From assembly GCF_000775995.1 (NCBI RefSeq), contig NZ_CP009227.1:62001-126000 (forward strand): a DNA stretch of 64,000 nucleotides, in the 5' to 3' direction. The position numbers and the translations under genes are program-made. Positions 27,373 to 37,260 of this stretch are shown piece after piece. A model generated the notes under the pieces. That model did no database searches and was not told where the DNA came from. It worked only from the letters and a program-made list of their open reading frames with translations. Within the stretch, counting starts at the first letter, position 1. Every line of letters begins with the position of its first letter. Source of the DNA: Treponema sp. OMZ 838. GTDB taxonomy: Bacteria; Spirochaetota; Spirochaetia; Treponematales; Treponemataceae.

Positions 27373-28287
27373 ATGATAACATCAAAAACAAGTAAATTTT
27401 TATGGATCGCGTTTTTCGTAACGCCGGCGCTGCTGATTGTCAGCGTTTTTATTTTGTTGCCGCTTTTTATGAGCTTGTTCAACAGTTTCTTTGACTGGAA
27501 TCAGCTTCTTCGCGGCTCATTTACCGGATTTGGTAATTTTAAAAAGTTGTTTTTTACCTTTCCGTATAATGAACGCTTTTGGAATGCATTAAAGCACAAC
27601 GGTATCTGGTTCTGCTGTACAATGCTCATTCAAAACAGCCTCGGCCTGCTATTCGGATATGCATTAAGCAGAAAGATTGCAGGGCATGGCTTTTTTAAAC
27701 GGGTATTTTTTATACCGGTGCTTTTTTCTATTGTAGCGGTCGGTTTTTTGTGGGGTATGTATTTAAAGAGCGATGGGCTGGTCAATAGCTTTTTGAACCT
27801 CCTCGATCTCTCATCCCTCCGGCGGGCATGGCTCGGTGACGAAAACACCGCAACCTTCGCTATCATCGCAACTAATATTTGGCGCTGGGTAGGCTTCCCT
27901 TCGCTCGTGTTCCTTGCAGCCATCGACTCTATCGATCAAAGCTGTATCGAAGCTGCGTACATAGACGGCGTCAGCGAGATGGGCTTATTTTGGAAAATTA
28001 TATTCCCGCTCATCATTCCGTCCATAACGGTTATCACGGTATTAACCATCATCGGCAGTTTAAATGTTTTTGAACAGATATACACCATGACCGACCTTGG
28101 CGGCGGACCGAACTACAGTACCGACACCATCGGCACGCTTTTTTACCGCACAGCTTTCGGTTCGGTAGATACCGGTAACCCCGAAATCGGGATCGGAAGT
28201 ACCATCGCCGTTATCATCTATATTATGACCTTTTGTATTTCGCTCGTATCCGTCGCAATCGGAAAAGCAAAGGAGACACAGGTATGA
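27373..28287 (+). CDS. Sugar ABC transporter permease (MalF-type)
   Basis: About 304 residues with six predicted membrane helices, the first around FLWIAFFVTPALLIVSVF. The cytoplasmic EAA loop that contacts the ATPase is clear (EAAYIDGVSEMGLFWKIIFP). FFDWNQL after helix one is typical of CUT1 permeases. ATG 27373 is preferred over an in-frame TTG at 27355, which lies in the repeat terminus. No strong ribosome site is seen, so expression may be lower than the binding protein. It overlaps the next permease by four bases (ATGA). Confidence 0.92.
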   Translation: MITSKTSKFLWIAFFVTPALLIVSVFILLPLFMSLFNSFFDWNQLLRGSFTGFGNFKKLFFTFPYNERFWNALKHNGIWFCCTMLIQNSLGLLFGYALSRKIAGHGFFKRVFFIPVLFSIVAVGFLWGMYLKSDGLVNSFLNLLDLSSLRRAWLGDENTATFAIIATNIWRWVGFPSLVFLAAIDSIDQSCIEAAYIDGVSEMGLFWKIIFPLIIPSITVITVLTIIGSLNVFEQIYTMTDLGGGPNYSTDTIGTLFYRTAFGSVDTGNPEIGIGSTIAVIIYIMTFCISLVSVAIGKAKETQV

Positions 28288-29141
28288 ACATGAATTTGCG
28301 CATTAAGACTGCCGCCTCTCCAGTAAAGAACTTTGCAGTCGGCGCTATTTTAACACTGATGATTGTCTATGTTATTTTGATTGCGTATCCGCTTTTTAAT
28401 ATGGTCATATCCTCGTTAAAACCTACACGGGAAATCCTCCAACACCCGTTCGCCTTACCGGCCAATCCCGATTTTTCTTCATATAAACGGGTTTGGATTG
28501 ATATGGGATTCAGTACCTTCTTTATCAATAGCATCATCGTAACGGTATCCTCTATGGTATTGGTTCTGCTGTTCGGATCGATGGCATCGTACGCTATCAG
28601 TCGATATGTGTTTAAAGGAAATACCCTGCTGTATATGATCTTTTTAAGCGGTATCATGCTGCCGCTGAAAGCTGCTATTATACCGCTTTTCATGATCATC
28701 AGAAAACTTGGGCTTATGGATAACTTTTTGTCGGTTATCTTGATTTTTACTGCAATGGGTATTCCTTCAACGATATTTATCCTTTCCGGTTTCTTTAAAG
28801 CTATTCCGGTAGACCTCGAATATGCGGCACGGATAGACGGATGCAATGATTTTAGTATTTACAGCAAAATTATGATGCCGGTCATTGCACCGGGAATTGC
28901 GTTGGTAACTATCTACAATGCAGTTCCTATTTGGAATGACTTCTTTTTTCCGCTTGTCTTTTTACATAGCAGAAGTCTCAAAACCCTGCCGGTCGGTCTC
29001 AGTACCTTTTTCGGACAACACAGTGCCAACTGGACGCTCCTCTTTACCGGATTAACGGTAGCAATCCTCCCGATGATGATTCTCTATCTATTTATGAGTA
29101 AGTATTTTATCAAAGGAATGACAGCAGGCGCGATAAAGTAA
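28284..29141 (+). CDS. Sugar ABC transporter permease (MalG-type)
   Basis: A 285-residue six-helix permease starting at ATG 28284 with a GGAG site upstream and a 4-base overlap with the first permease. The EAA-like loop is EYAARIDGCNDFSIYSKIMMP. VISSLKPTREIL and the closing KYFIKGMTAGAIK are the usual start and end marks of CUT1 inner subunits. No ATP-binding subunit gene is in the operon or window; CUT1 systems often share one encoded elsewhere (MsmK/UgpC type). Confidence 0.93.
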   Translation: MNMNLRIKTAASPVKNFAVGAILTLMIVYVILIAYPLFNMVISSLKPTREILQHPFALPANPDFSSYKRVWIDMGFSTFFINSIIVTVSSMVLVLLFGSMASYAISRYVFKGNTLLYMIFLSGIMLPLKAAIIPLFMIIRKLGLMDNFLSVILIFTAMGIPSTIFILSGFFKAIPVDLEYAARIDGCNDFSIYSKIMMPVIAPGIALVTIYNAVPIWNDFFFPLVFLHSRSLKTLPVGLSTFFGQHSANWTLLFTGLTVAILPMMILYLFMSKYFIKGMTAGAIK

Positions 29142-29167
29142 CGGATTGCGCAGCACAAAACCCTCTA

Positions 29168-29201
29168 AAAATATACGGCACAGTAGTGTGCTGTATATTT
29201 T
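29168..29201 (+). terminator. Hairpin terminator after the sugar transporter operon
   Basis: AAAATATACGGCACA (29168-29182) pairs with TGTGCTGTATATTTT (29187-29201) around GTAG, a 15-bp stem with one wobble. The T-run is part of the stem, so termination may be partial. Confidence 0.65.
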
Positions 29202-29288
29202 AAGTTACATTTATTCCCACACTTCGCTTTTAAGGCGGTTATTCCATAAATCATATAAAAATTTTTTTAAACTGCCGATGATGATGGT

Positions 29289-30698
29289 ATGGAATCTACG
29301 AAAAATTTTTCTGAAGAGTTAGAACATCACATAGCCATACAACGGGAAGAGTTCAACAGGCATTTACTCCCGCAGTTACAGCAAAATTATACAGCACTCG
29401 GCAGTGTGGTAAAAATCCTCCGCAGCAATTTGCTGAAAAAGGGCTTGGTCTATGACGATCCGTATAAATACGATAGCCGTATGACCGAAATAAAAGTCCC
29501 CAGCAATGAAGCTTTTTCAGACGGTGAGCGTGCTGCCGTCGTCGGTTCCAGATTGGCACAGTATCAAACGATGCTCGATTTTTTAACTAACTCCTATCAA
29601 TTTAACTGTTCATTCCTGACACCGCAGCGTATTGCATCCATGCTCGCATTGAATAAAACATTCCAGTGGTCGGCACTCAATGAAAATTCAACACTTGCAA
29701 ACACCCGCGCACTAGCGGAGATTTGTAAATCGCTTCACTCCGTCTCCGATACGCTAACCGGCGGACTCTTGAGAGATTCGCTCGGACACCTTTCGAAGCT
29801 CGATACGGACATCAATAAAACACTCCGTCAGCTTGCCCGTCTACACCGAGAAGAATATAAACTAACGGTCAGAAAAAATATGCCGCCCGATTTAACGGTT
29901 ACACAAGCCGATATCGCAAGCCCGATTAAATTATTAAAAACTCTAAAAAAAGCCCTCGCAGCAAACGACGAAAAACTCCCCTTCTATCATGAGCTTGTAA
30001 TGGAAGTTATTAAAGAAGATTACGGTCCCGATTCGGAACATCTGCAACGGGAAATATTACGTCATTTGAACGTATCGCAAAAAGAAGATATAAAAACCAA
30101 TAAACAAGAAAATATGCGGCCGGTACTTATAACAGGGCTTCGTATCCTCGGTACGACCGGTAATCATTTTGATACCTGCCTCACCAAACTCATGGCTAAC
30201 CAAGAAATAATATACAAATCGCGTATGACGATTTTTACCAAGTTTTTAGAAGCCCTGAGACGTGCGTTCAATATGGAAGAAAAAAAACATGAAATTACCA
30301 TATCAATTAAGGATCCTATCAGTAATTTGCAAAAGAAAGAAATAATCGTACTGGAAGATTTTACTGATAATTTAGCAAAAACAATTCGTATTTTTAAAGT
30401 CCTTGCGTCAGGCACCTCCGATCTGCAGCAGCGTTTAACGGGTATGAATAATGAACAATTACTTGAACTGTTAAACAAATATATTGTTATATGCAACGGA
30501 TATTTAAAAACACTCGGCGGATTGGATGACTATTATAAATCCGGTGATGTTATCTTGCGTTCAAAAATGAAAGGGATAAAAATAGAATTGACAACAATCC
30601 GAAATGCAGTTATAAAAGCAAATCAATGCAGAGCGGAATACAATGCGAGCGTTGAAGAATATTCAAATATGAAAGAACTTGGATTGATTCATGAATAA
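29289..30698 (+). CDS. Conserved hypothetical cytoplasmic protein
   Basis: A 469-residue protein I cannot assign. It has no signal peptide or membrane segment and is predicted almost entirely alpha-helical, with charged segments such as LEHHIAIQREEFNRHLLPQL and KLDTDINKTLRQLARLHREE. It may form coiled coils. There is no strong ribosome site before ATG 29289. The OppA-like lipoprotein gene begins inside its last codons, so the two are translationally coupled; that context hints at an envelope or uptake role but does not define one. Confidence 0.75.
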   Translation: MESTKNFSEELEHHIAIQREEFNRHLLPQLQQNYTALGSVVKILRSNLLKKGLVYDDPYKYDSRMTEIKVPSNEAFSDGERAAVVGSRLAQYQTMLDFLTNSYQFNCSFLTPQRIASMLALNKTFQWSALNENSTLANTRALAEICKSLHSVSDTLTGGLLRDSLGHLSKLDTDINKTLRQLARLHREEYKLTVRKNMPPDLTVTQADIASPIKLLKTLKKALAANDEKLPFYHELVMEVIKEDYGPDSEHLQREILRHLNVSQKEDIKTNKQENMRPVLITGLRILGTTGNHFDTCLTKLMANQEIIYKSRMTIFTKFLEALRRAFNMEEKKHEITISIKDPISNLQKKEIIVLEDFTDNLAKTIRIFKVLASGTSDLQQRLTGMNNEQLLELLNKYIVICNGYLKTLGGLDDYYKSGDVILRSKMKGIKIELTTIRNAVIKANQCRAEYNASVEEYSNMKELGLIHE

Positions 30699-32318
30699 AA
30701 AAACATATTACTGTTTCTTACTTTATGTATAGTGCCTTTTGTAGTATCTGTTGCAGCATGTGCAGAAAGTGAACCCTATCCTCAAAAAGAATTTATCGTT
30801 TCGGTTACTACCGGTATTCCGAACTTACATCCTCATGCTGCATATAATGCAAATGAAGCGCAAATTCTAACCGGTTTATATGAGGGACTGTGTACCTACG
30901 ATCCCTATACATTACAGCCGGTCGCCGGATTAGCAAAGGATTGGAAGATCAGTGCAGACGGTTTGACATGGACGTTTACACTACGGGATAAGATCGCATT
31001 TGAAAACGGTGATCCTATTACCGCTCAAGTATTTTGCGATTCATTTATCAATTTGTTAAACCCTCAACTTGATTTACCGTATGCCTCGCTTTTAGACTGC
31101 GTTAAGGGCGTAAAAGAATACCGCACCGGCAAAAGCTCCGACACATCGGCTATCGGTTTATATGCGGAGTCCGATACTTCATTAAAAATCTCGCTTGTCT
31201 ATCCGGCGGAACAGTTGGCCAATATACTCTGCCATCATGCATTTTCGGCAGTACACCCTTCACAGCTCAAAGCAATAACCCGTTATGCGGGAAAAAGTTC
31301 ATTTATGAAACCTTCCGAAGCTTTTAAACCGATTGCAAGCGGGCCTTTTAAAATCGAAAGTTTTACCGCCGAAAAAATCCGCCTCGTAAAGAATTCCGCT
31401 TATTGGGATTTCGAATCGGTACAGCTCCCTGCAATCAGCATATTATTAGATGAAGATGCCGATAAAATGACCGAAGCGTTTAATCAGGGAGCTATTCACT
31501 GGCTTTGCGGATCTGTCAATTTAAATAAAGTAGCAGCGGCATATACCATTCACATTACGCCGATGTTTGCAACCGAATTTTTCTATTTTAAAACAAACAC
31601 AGCGCCATGCAATAATCAAACACTCAGAGAAGCACTGCTCGCCGCACTCCCCTATGCTGAATTGCGTAAAGATTATTTAATTCCTGCTAAGACGTTGGTA
31701 TTTCCCCTCACAGGATATCCCGCCGTACCCGGTGTTGATAAACAGGATACGACAAAGGCAGAAAACCTTTTAAAAAATATACCGCAACCCGCATCACCGC
31801 AGCCGGTAAAAATTCTCTTACCGCAAACGGCATTCTATACCGAACAAGCGGCATTGTTAAAAACCGTATGGGAAAAAATCGGAATTTTAACGGAAATTAC
31901 AACCGTTCCTTTTGAAGAATACTATGACCGACTAAAAACGGATGACTATCATTTAGCGGTTATTTCGTGGATTGGCGATTTTGCGGATCCGCTTGCTTTT
32001 CTGGAATTATTCAGATCGGATTCGACTTTAAATGATTCAGGCTGGCATAATACCAACTACGAAAACTTTATCAAAAAGGCATCGGCGGAACAAAATCGCA
32101 AAGCGAGATTCGAATATCTTGCAAAAGCGGAACAATTGCTGTTAGATTCGTCGGTTATCATTCCGCTTTCTCATGTTCCTGCAATCAACGTCATTGATTT
32201 AAGTGATATAAAAGGCTGGTATGTAAACGCAGTTAATATCCATCCGTTTAAATGTATCCGCTTTGCACAGCCGGCTCCCTTACCCGGAGTTGCATTACAT
32301 TCCAAAGAGAACCGCTGA
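30691..32318 (+). CDS. Oligopeptide-type (OppA-like) solute-binding lipoprotein, frameshifted at the start
   Basis: A family 5 binding protein of about 540 residues. The body has the usual marks: GIPNLHPHAAYNANEAQILTGLYEGL, WTFTLRDKIAFENGDPITAQ, and the C-terminal GDFADPLAFLELF. ATG 30691 overlaps the upstream stop, but its frame hits TAG at 30730. The main frame lacks a proper start except a GTG at 30732 that would leave no charged signal region. Adding one A to the A7 run (30697-30703) joins the two and gives MNKKNILLFLTLCIVPF, then VVSVAAC, a perfect lipoprotein signal. This is either a sequencing error or a slippage/phase switch. No Opp permeases or ATPases follow. Confidence 0.85.
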
Positions 32319-32336
32319 ACGGAAATGTGCAGCGGC

Positions 32337-33914
32337 TCACATCAGAAACGAGCCGGCAAAACAGATTACACCCGCAAGCAATGCATACACAACAAAGTAT
32401 TTAAACACTGCCGCAAGAATTTTACTGTCGGAACCGGTAATACCGATAGCTCCTGCACCGATTGCAATATTCTGCGGACATACCATTTTACCGATACCGG
32501 CTCCCATCACGTTTGCTGCAGTAATCCAATAGGGATTTAGATTGAGCGAAAGAGCGGTTTCGAGCTGTAAATTCCCAAAGAGGACGTTGGTAGAGGTACC
32601 CGACCCTGTTATAAACGCGCCCAATACCCCGATAAGCGGCGCAACAAAGGGATACACAGGCCCGGTTGCAACAACAGCCGAACGGGCAATATCGGAAATC
32701 ATCCCGCTGTATATCATCACTTTGGCAGTTGCCAAAACACTGCAAATCGTTACGAAGGTTCTCCAATATTTTTTTAGGGTAAAGCCCAACACACTTGCCA
32801 TTTCGAACCATGAAGCTTTTTGAATAAGCCCTCCGCAGATAGCCGCTATAAATATCACCACTCCCGGAGTATTTATCCAGCTAAATGTGAGCGGCTTACC
32901 TCCTTCTCCCGTATAAATCATAAACGAATGTTTGAAATCCTTAATGGCGTTATGCACCGGAGGACAGAGCTTTGAGGTCAGAATTAACAATACAAAGATG
33001 AGCATAAACGGCGCCCACGCTCTAAGGCCTTCGGCAAAGCCGATATGCGCTGCCGGTACTGTTGTCCCTGCTGCGGCAGTTTTTACGGAATACTCCGATT
33101 CGATTTTTGCGGTACCGGGAGCCTCATTACGTTTCCTTTTAGCGAATTTTGCCGCAAGGATTACGCAGAGCATCGAACAAATTGAACCGACAATAGTCGG
33201 AAGTTCGGGGCCTAACAATTGCGCAAAAAGAAGATAGGGAACAAGGAACGACAGCGATGCGATCAACGTAATATGCCATACGCCTTTTAATGCCTTTACT
33301 CCTCCTCCGCAGATGACTACCGCAAGGAACGGCGAAAGAAATGTATGAATAGCCTGTATGAGTGCGGCATTTGCAGCAAGCTGCTGCAAGACTAACCCTG
33401 TAATGGAAGCAAGTGTTGCTGTCGGCACTCCTGCCGAACCGAACGCAGTCGGCGTCGTATTTACAACAAGACAAGCCGTTACCGCATTGATGGGATTAAG
33501 ACCTATTCCGGCAAGAATCGACGCGGGAATAGCAACCGCAGTCCCGAACCCAGCCATACCCTCCATAAAATTACCGAACTCACAGCCGATAATCAGCATC
33601 AGTATTCTTTTATCATCGGAAATACCGATCAGCATTCCTTTGATCTTTTCCATCGCGCCGGTGTGTATCGTTAAATTGTATGTAAAAAGAGCGGCAACAA
33701 TAATCAAACAGATAGGCCAGAGCGCATAGGCAGCTCCTTCAAACATAGCGGACGAGATATGTAGCGGAGGCAAGTTCCAATACAGTGCCGCTAACATTGC
33801 CGTTATCAGCAACGCAATACCGCAGGCTTTACAACTGCTCATCTTGAGTTTGCTTAAAGAAATAATAAGCCAGACAATTGGCAACATTGCAAGTATAAAA
33901 TTAATCAATATCAT
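32337..33914 (-). CDS. lldP: L-lactate permease
   Basis: A 525-residue multi-pass carrier of the LctP/LldP family, importing lactate with protons. Family segments include FEGAAYALWPICLIIVAALF, EFGNFMEGMAGFGTAVAIPA, FGSAGVPTATLASI and FITGSGTSTNVLFGNLQ. It is preceded by a TetR-type regulator gene with a 29-base gap on the same strand, suggesting a regulated tetR-lldP unit. It converges with the OppA-like gene, with only 18 bases between stops. Confidence 0.95.
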   Translation of the reverse strand: MILINFILAMLPIVWLIISLSKLKMSSCKACGIALLITAMLAALYWNLPPLHISSAMFEGAAYALWPICLIIVAALFTYNLTIHTGAMEKIKGMLIGISDDKRILMLIIGCEFGNFMEGMAGFGTAVAIPASILAGIGLNPINAVTACLVVNTTPTAFGSAGVPTATLASITGLVLQQLAANAALIQAIHTFLSPFLAVVICGGGVKALKGVWHITLIASLSFLVPYLLFAQLLGPELPTIVGSICSMLCVILAAKFAKRKRNEAPGTAKIESEYSVKTAAAGTTVPAAHIGFAEGLRAWAPFMLIFVLLILTSKLCPPVHNAIKDFKHSFMIYTGEGGKPLTFSWINTPGVVIFIAAICGGLIQKASWFEMASVLGFTLKKYWRTFVTICSVLATAKVMIYSGMISDIARSAVVATGPVYPFVAPLIGVLGAFITGSGTSTNVLFGNLQLETALSLNLNPYWITAANVMGAGIGKMVCPQNIAIGAGAIGITGSDSKILAAVFKYFVVYALLAGVICFAGSFLM

Positions 33915-33943
33915 ATATTATTTCATCCTTCAGGGTAAACGCA

Positions 33944-34585
33944 TTATCGGCTAAAACGGTTGAACAAATCTTGATGCCGGTCGAAAAAATTTTGCATGGC
34001 ATTAAGAATTATTGTACGAATTTTTTCTTTATTTTGATTAAATACATCCTTATCGCTGAATAATTCGTGCATAACCAGCATACCGTGAAAAATTTTAAAC
34101 AGAAAATATTCTTGATGCCGGATAATATCCAGAAGTTCCAGTTCTTGTTGGGGAGTGTAGTGTAAGGTTTTTATCAATAGCTCAAAGGCTTGTTTCTCCA
34201 ATTGAAAATACAATGTTTCATAATCGCGGTCATAAGGAATTTCCGCTAAAAACATCAAGTAGAGTTTTTTTTCGGGTACTTCATCAAAGAGCTTCGCCAT
34301 ACAAGCATCTGTCATAACCTCGGCAAGCGATTCGGTACCGGCCGACTCCTGCACAATCTTTTCGGTTCGTTCATACCGGAAATAATTTCCGTTTTGCATA
34401 ATATCGAAAAGAATTGCCTTTGTCGTTTTATAATATTGGTATACGCCGCCCTTGGAAAGCGTTGTGTGTTTTACCACATCTTCCATTGTCGTATAGCGGA
34501 AGCCTTTCTCTAAAAATACTTTTTTTGCAGCTTCCTGTATCTCCGCCTCGCGGGCGGATTTTGACTGCCGTTTAAATTTAGCCAT
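33944..34585 (-). CDS. TetR/AcrR-family transcriptional regulator
   Basis: About 213 residues. The N-terminal helix-turn-helix is complete: REAEIQEAAKKVFLEKGFRY, TTMEDVVKHTTLSKGGVYQYYK. The ligand-binding half is divergent, as usual. I choose ATG 34585 (MAKFKRQ) instead of an upstream in-frame TTG, because a TATTAT -10 box ends seven bases before it, implying a leaderless message. A GCTGTA/TACAGC dyad overlaps the promoter and could be its own operator. Control of lldP downstream is the simplest inference. Confidence 0.88.
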   Translation of the reverse strand: MAKFKRQSKSAREAEIQEAAKKVFLEKGFRYTTMEDVVKHTTLSKGGVYQYYKTTKAILFDIMQNGNYFRYERTEKIVQESAGTESLAEVMTDACMAKLFDEVPEKKLYLMFLAEIPYDRDYETLYFQLEKQAFELLIKTLHYTPQQELELLDIIRHQEYFLFKIFHGMLVMHELFSDKDVFNQNKEKIRTIILNAMQNFFDRHQDLFNRFSR

Positions 34586-34592
34586 AAGCTGT

Positions 34593-34621
34593 ATAATATC
34601 AGACAGGCTTACAGCCCGCAA
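34593..34621 (-). promoter_or_regulatory. Promoter and dyad of the tetR-lldP unit
   Basis: On the minus strand TTGCGG (34616-34621), 17 bases and TATTAT (34593-34598). GCTGTA and TACAGC half-sites flank the -10 region. The predicted transcription start coincides with the A of ATG 34585. Confidence 0.5.
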
Positions 34622-34696
34622 GACTTAAAGGAGTTAACGCGAGAAGTCAAAGAGCCTCTTCAACGCAGGCGGGCAAAGCTCACACGTCAACACGCG

Positions 34697-35266
34697 CTAA
34701 AGTCCGAGCTTGTCGGCGATAGCACACATCGCTGCAAGGGCTAATTCAGCAAATTCCGGAAACGGTATCCCGATATTTTCTATCGACATCATCGCACCTC
34801 TATCGGCGCCGGCTGCAAATCCGGTTGCTTTCATTTTCTTGACAATGGATTTAACCTTAACGCTTGTAATCTTTTTATCGGGATAAACAAGTGTAACGGC
34901 AGTAATAAATCCGGTAATAGGATCGGCTGCAAAGAGCGCTTTTTCAAAAAGTGTTTGCGGTACGGCGCCCGTATCGGGATTATGAGCGATAATAGCGCTG
35001 TACATTTCCTCACAGCCGAAATTCTGTTTCTTTAACAGCTCAACCGTTACGGGGCCGTGCCGTTCAGGGTGCTCCTGCCAATTGGAAACGTCCATATCCA
35101 AATCATGGAGCAGACCGGTAATCCCCCACAGTTCTTCATCCGCCGGCGAAAGCCGTTTTGCAAGCGCACGCATAACAGCTTCAACAGCGAACGAATGCGC
35201 TATGATATGCTCTGTCGTAACATATTGATTGAGTAATGCCTCTGCCGTATCTCTCTCAATGTTCAT
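34697..35266 (-). CDS. HD-domain phosphohydrolase
   Basis: A 189-residue single-domain HD protein. The metal-binding residues are in IIAHSFAVEAVMRAL (His), GLLHDLDMDV (His-Asp) and the later IIAHNPDTG segment. HPERHGPVTVELL between them is typical of the small HDIG-like group. Substrate is unknown; nucleotide or phosphate-ester hydrolysis is likely from family. The ATG has an AGGAG site six bases upstream. Confidence 0.85.
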   Translation of the reverse strand: MNIERDTAEALLNQYVTTEHIIAHSFAVEAVMRALAKRLSPADEELWGITGLLHDLDMDVSNWQEHPERHGPVTVELLKKQNFGCEEMYSAIIAHNPDTGAVPQTLFEKALFAADPITGFITAVTLVYPDKKITSVKVKSIVKKMKATGFAAGADRGAMMSIENIGIPFPEFAELALAAMCAIADKLGL

Positions 35267-35405
35267 AGATGACTCCTATAAAAATTTTGTAGAAAGGCAG
35301 CAACTTAAAAAAAATTTAACCAATGCTGCCTGTATGCGGCCTGTTAATATTTCCTCAATATATTACCAGCAAATACCGGCTCCCGCAAGCGGTTCCCTAA
35401 ATGCC

Positions 35406-36956
35406 TTATAACGTTAAGAATGCTCCCGGCCCAAGCGGTAAGCCAGTTACATACCAAATAATCATCAAACCGATCCATGAAAGCAAGAACGCGATTGAAT
35501 ACGGTAACATCATCGAAATCAATGTTCCGAGACCGGAGTCATCATCATACTTTTTCATAAAGACAACGATCATCGCAAAATAGCTCATCAACGGAGTAAT
35601 GATATTGGTGCTGGAATCTCCGATACGGTATGCAACCTGCGTTAAAGCCGGTGAGAGGCCGAGGTTTACCATCATCGGTACGAAGATCGGCGCCATAATA
35701 GCCCATTTTGCAGAAGCGGAACCGATAAAGAGGTTCAAGAAGGCGGAAATAATTACGAATGCGATGATTAACGGCAAACCGGTAAAACCGATACTCTTTA
35801 AGAAGTTGGCGCCGTTTACGGAAATGATTGTTCCAAGGTTTGTCTTACCGAAGTAGCTGACAAACTGTGCCGCAAAGAATGCCAGTACGAGGTAGCCGGC
35901 CATTGAACTCATTCCGTGTGTCATTCCTTTTACGAGATCTCCGGAACTCTTAATTTTTCCTAATTTCTTACCATATACTAAACCGGGTATCAAGAAAAGG
36001 AGTAAAATAACGGGGAGCAAACCGCCGTGCATAAAGTTGCTGAGAGAACTGACACCTGTTTTGGGATTTACTTCGCTTAAGATGGCGAGAGACGGAAGAC
36101 CGGGTAAACCGAACATCCCGACGAGAAGCACGGCTACCATAATCAGAATGGAAATACCGGCAAGTTTTAATCCCTTTGTTTCTTCTGCGGAAACAGGCAT
36201 ATTGTCCGGCTTATACGTTCCGTGATATTCACCTAAGTTCTTTTCTACGATTTTTTCGGTTACCAAAGTTCCAACGATTGTCAACAATACTGTTGAAGCC
36301 ATCATAAAGTACCAGTTACAGGTAGGATCGAGCGGGATATCCATACCGGCATTGTGAAGCGCTTCAATAGTGATACCGGTTAACAGCGGGTCGGTGGTTC
36401 CCAGAACGAGGTTTGCGGAGAAGCCGCCGGAAACACCGGCAAAGGCTGCAGCAAGACCTGCGAGCGGATGCCGTCCGGCATTCGCAAATACAATAGCTCC
36501 GAGCGGAATAACTACAACATAACCGGCATCGGAAGCAATGTTACTCATAATACCGGCAAAAACGACAACAGCAGTCATCAGCCGGGGGTTAACATTGGTG
36601 AGGAGCTTTTTCAACGAGGTATTGATGAGCCCTGTCCACTCGGCAACGCCGATACCAAGCATTGCGACCAATACTGTACCGAGCGGCGCAAAACCGGTAA
36701 AGTTTTTCGTTGCGCTGTTCAAAATATAGCGAAATCCCTCGACATTCAAAAGTGAAATAGCCTTTATGGTTACTTCCTGTCCTTTTTTCGCGTCAAAGTA
36801 GGTAACCGGCGCACCGACAGCCGCTACAATGGCAGAAATAAAGACAACGATAATGCTGAGAATAAAGAATAGCATCGCCGGATGAGGCAACTTATTCCCG
36901 ATCCTTTCAACACCTTTGAGAAAGCCCGAGACTTCCTTGTTCTTTTTTGTACTCAT
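35406..36956 (-). CDS. AbgT-family transporter (p-aminobenzoyl-glutamate type)
   Basis: A 516-residue multi-pass membrane protein. The AbgT family pattern is clear: GVERIGNKLPHPAMLFF at the start, NIASDAGYVVVIPLGA, FSANLVLGTTDPLLTGIT, and the late STNIITPLMSYFAMIV. Characterised members import p-aminobenzoyl-glutamate or export sulfonamides, and which applies here is unknown. I set the start at ATG 36956 (MSTKKNKE) because AGGAGT stands directly upstream; the longer frame lacks such a site. Confidence 0.93.
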   Translation of the reverse strand: MSTKKNKEVSGFLKGVERIGNKLPHPAMLFFILSIIVVFISAIVAAVGAPVTYFDAKKGQEVTIKAISLLNVEGFRYILNSATKNFTGFAPLGTVLVAMLGIGVAEWTGLINTSLKKLLTNVNPRLMTAVVVFAGIMSNIASDAGYVVVIPLGAIVFANAGRHPLAGLAAAFAGVSGGFSANLVLGTTDPLLTGITIEALHNAGMDIPLDPTCNWYFMMASTVLLTIVGTLVTEKIVEKNLGEYHGTYKPDNMPVSAEETKGLKLAGISILIMVAVLLVGMFGLPGLPSLAILSEVNPKTGVSSLSNFMHGGLLPVILLLFLIPGLVYGKKLGKIKSSGDLVKGMTHGMSSMAGYLVLAFFAAQFVSYFGKTNLGTIISVNGANFLKSIGFTGLPLIIAFVIISAFLNLFIGSASAKWAIMAPIFVPMMVNLGLSPALTQVAYRIGDSSTNIITPLMSYFAMIVVFMKKYDDDSGLGTLISMMLPYSIAFLLSWIGLMIIWYVTGLPLGPGAFLTL

Positions 36957-37119
36957 AAGAACTCCTAGAAAATGGTTTTCGCATATCATAATGCGATAAT
37001 ACTGTCATATTATATACGATGATTCCCGTATTAGCAAATATAAATTTTAGTAATATCAATATTTTTTTCCCATATAAATCTACCGTAATCCGCGAAAAGC
37101 GGTTGATGCGGTGTACTAT

Positions 37120-37156
37120 TAGACATCTCTAAAAATGAAAGTTTTTAGAAGTTCCC
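37120..37156. repeat. Interspersed palindrome, family P, copy 6
   Basis: TCTAAAAA (37128-37135) pairs with TTTTTAGA (37142-37149) around a 6-base loop; GACAT and GTTCCC form the edges. Confidence 0.7.
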
Positions 37157-37179
37157 AATTGATGAACTGTTATATATGG

Positions 37180-37208
37180 TTGACAATCTATTTCCATTTA
37201 TATATAGT
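37180..37208 (+). promoter_or_regulatory. Promoter of the MATE gene
   Basis: Consensus TTGACA (37180-37185), 17-base spacer and TATAGT (37203-37208). The leader of about 45 bases ends with an AGGAGT ribosome site. Confidence 0.7.
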
Positions 37209-37260
37209 TCTTTTTATCAAATAACTGACGATATCGTCGGTTTCTATTTTAGGAGTTCTT

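Larger units (their letters stand above)
36957..37260. other. Divergent intergenic region with promoter and palindrome
   Basis: This 304-base gap between the AbgT and MATE genes holds family P palindrome copy 6 and the MATE promoter. No small gene was recognised. Confidence 0.6.

Noticed and set aside
32312-32336. CCGCTG/CAGCGG stem between convergent OppA-like and lldP genes as a terminator
   Set aside because: Only six pairs, large loop and no T-run on either strand.
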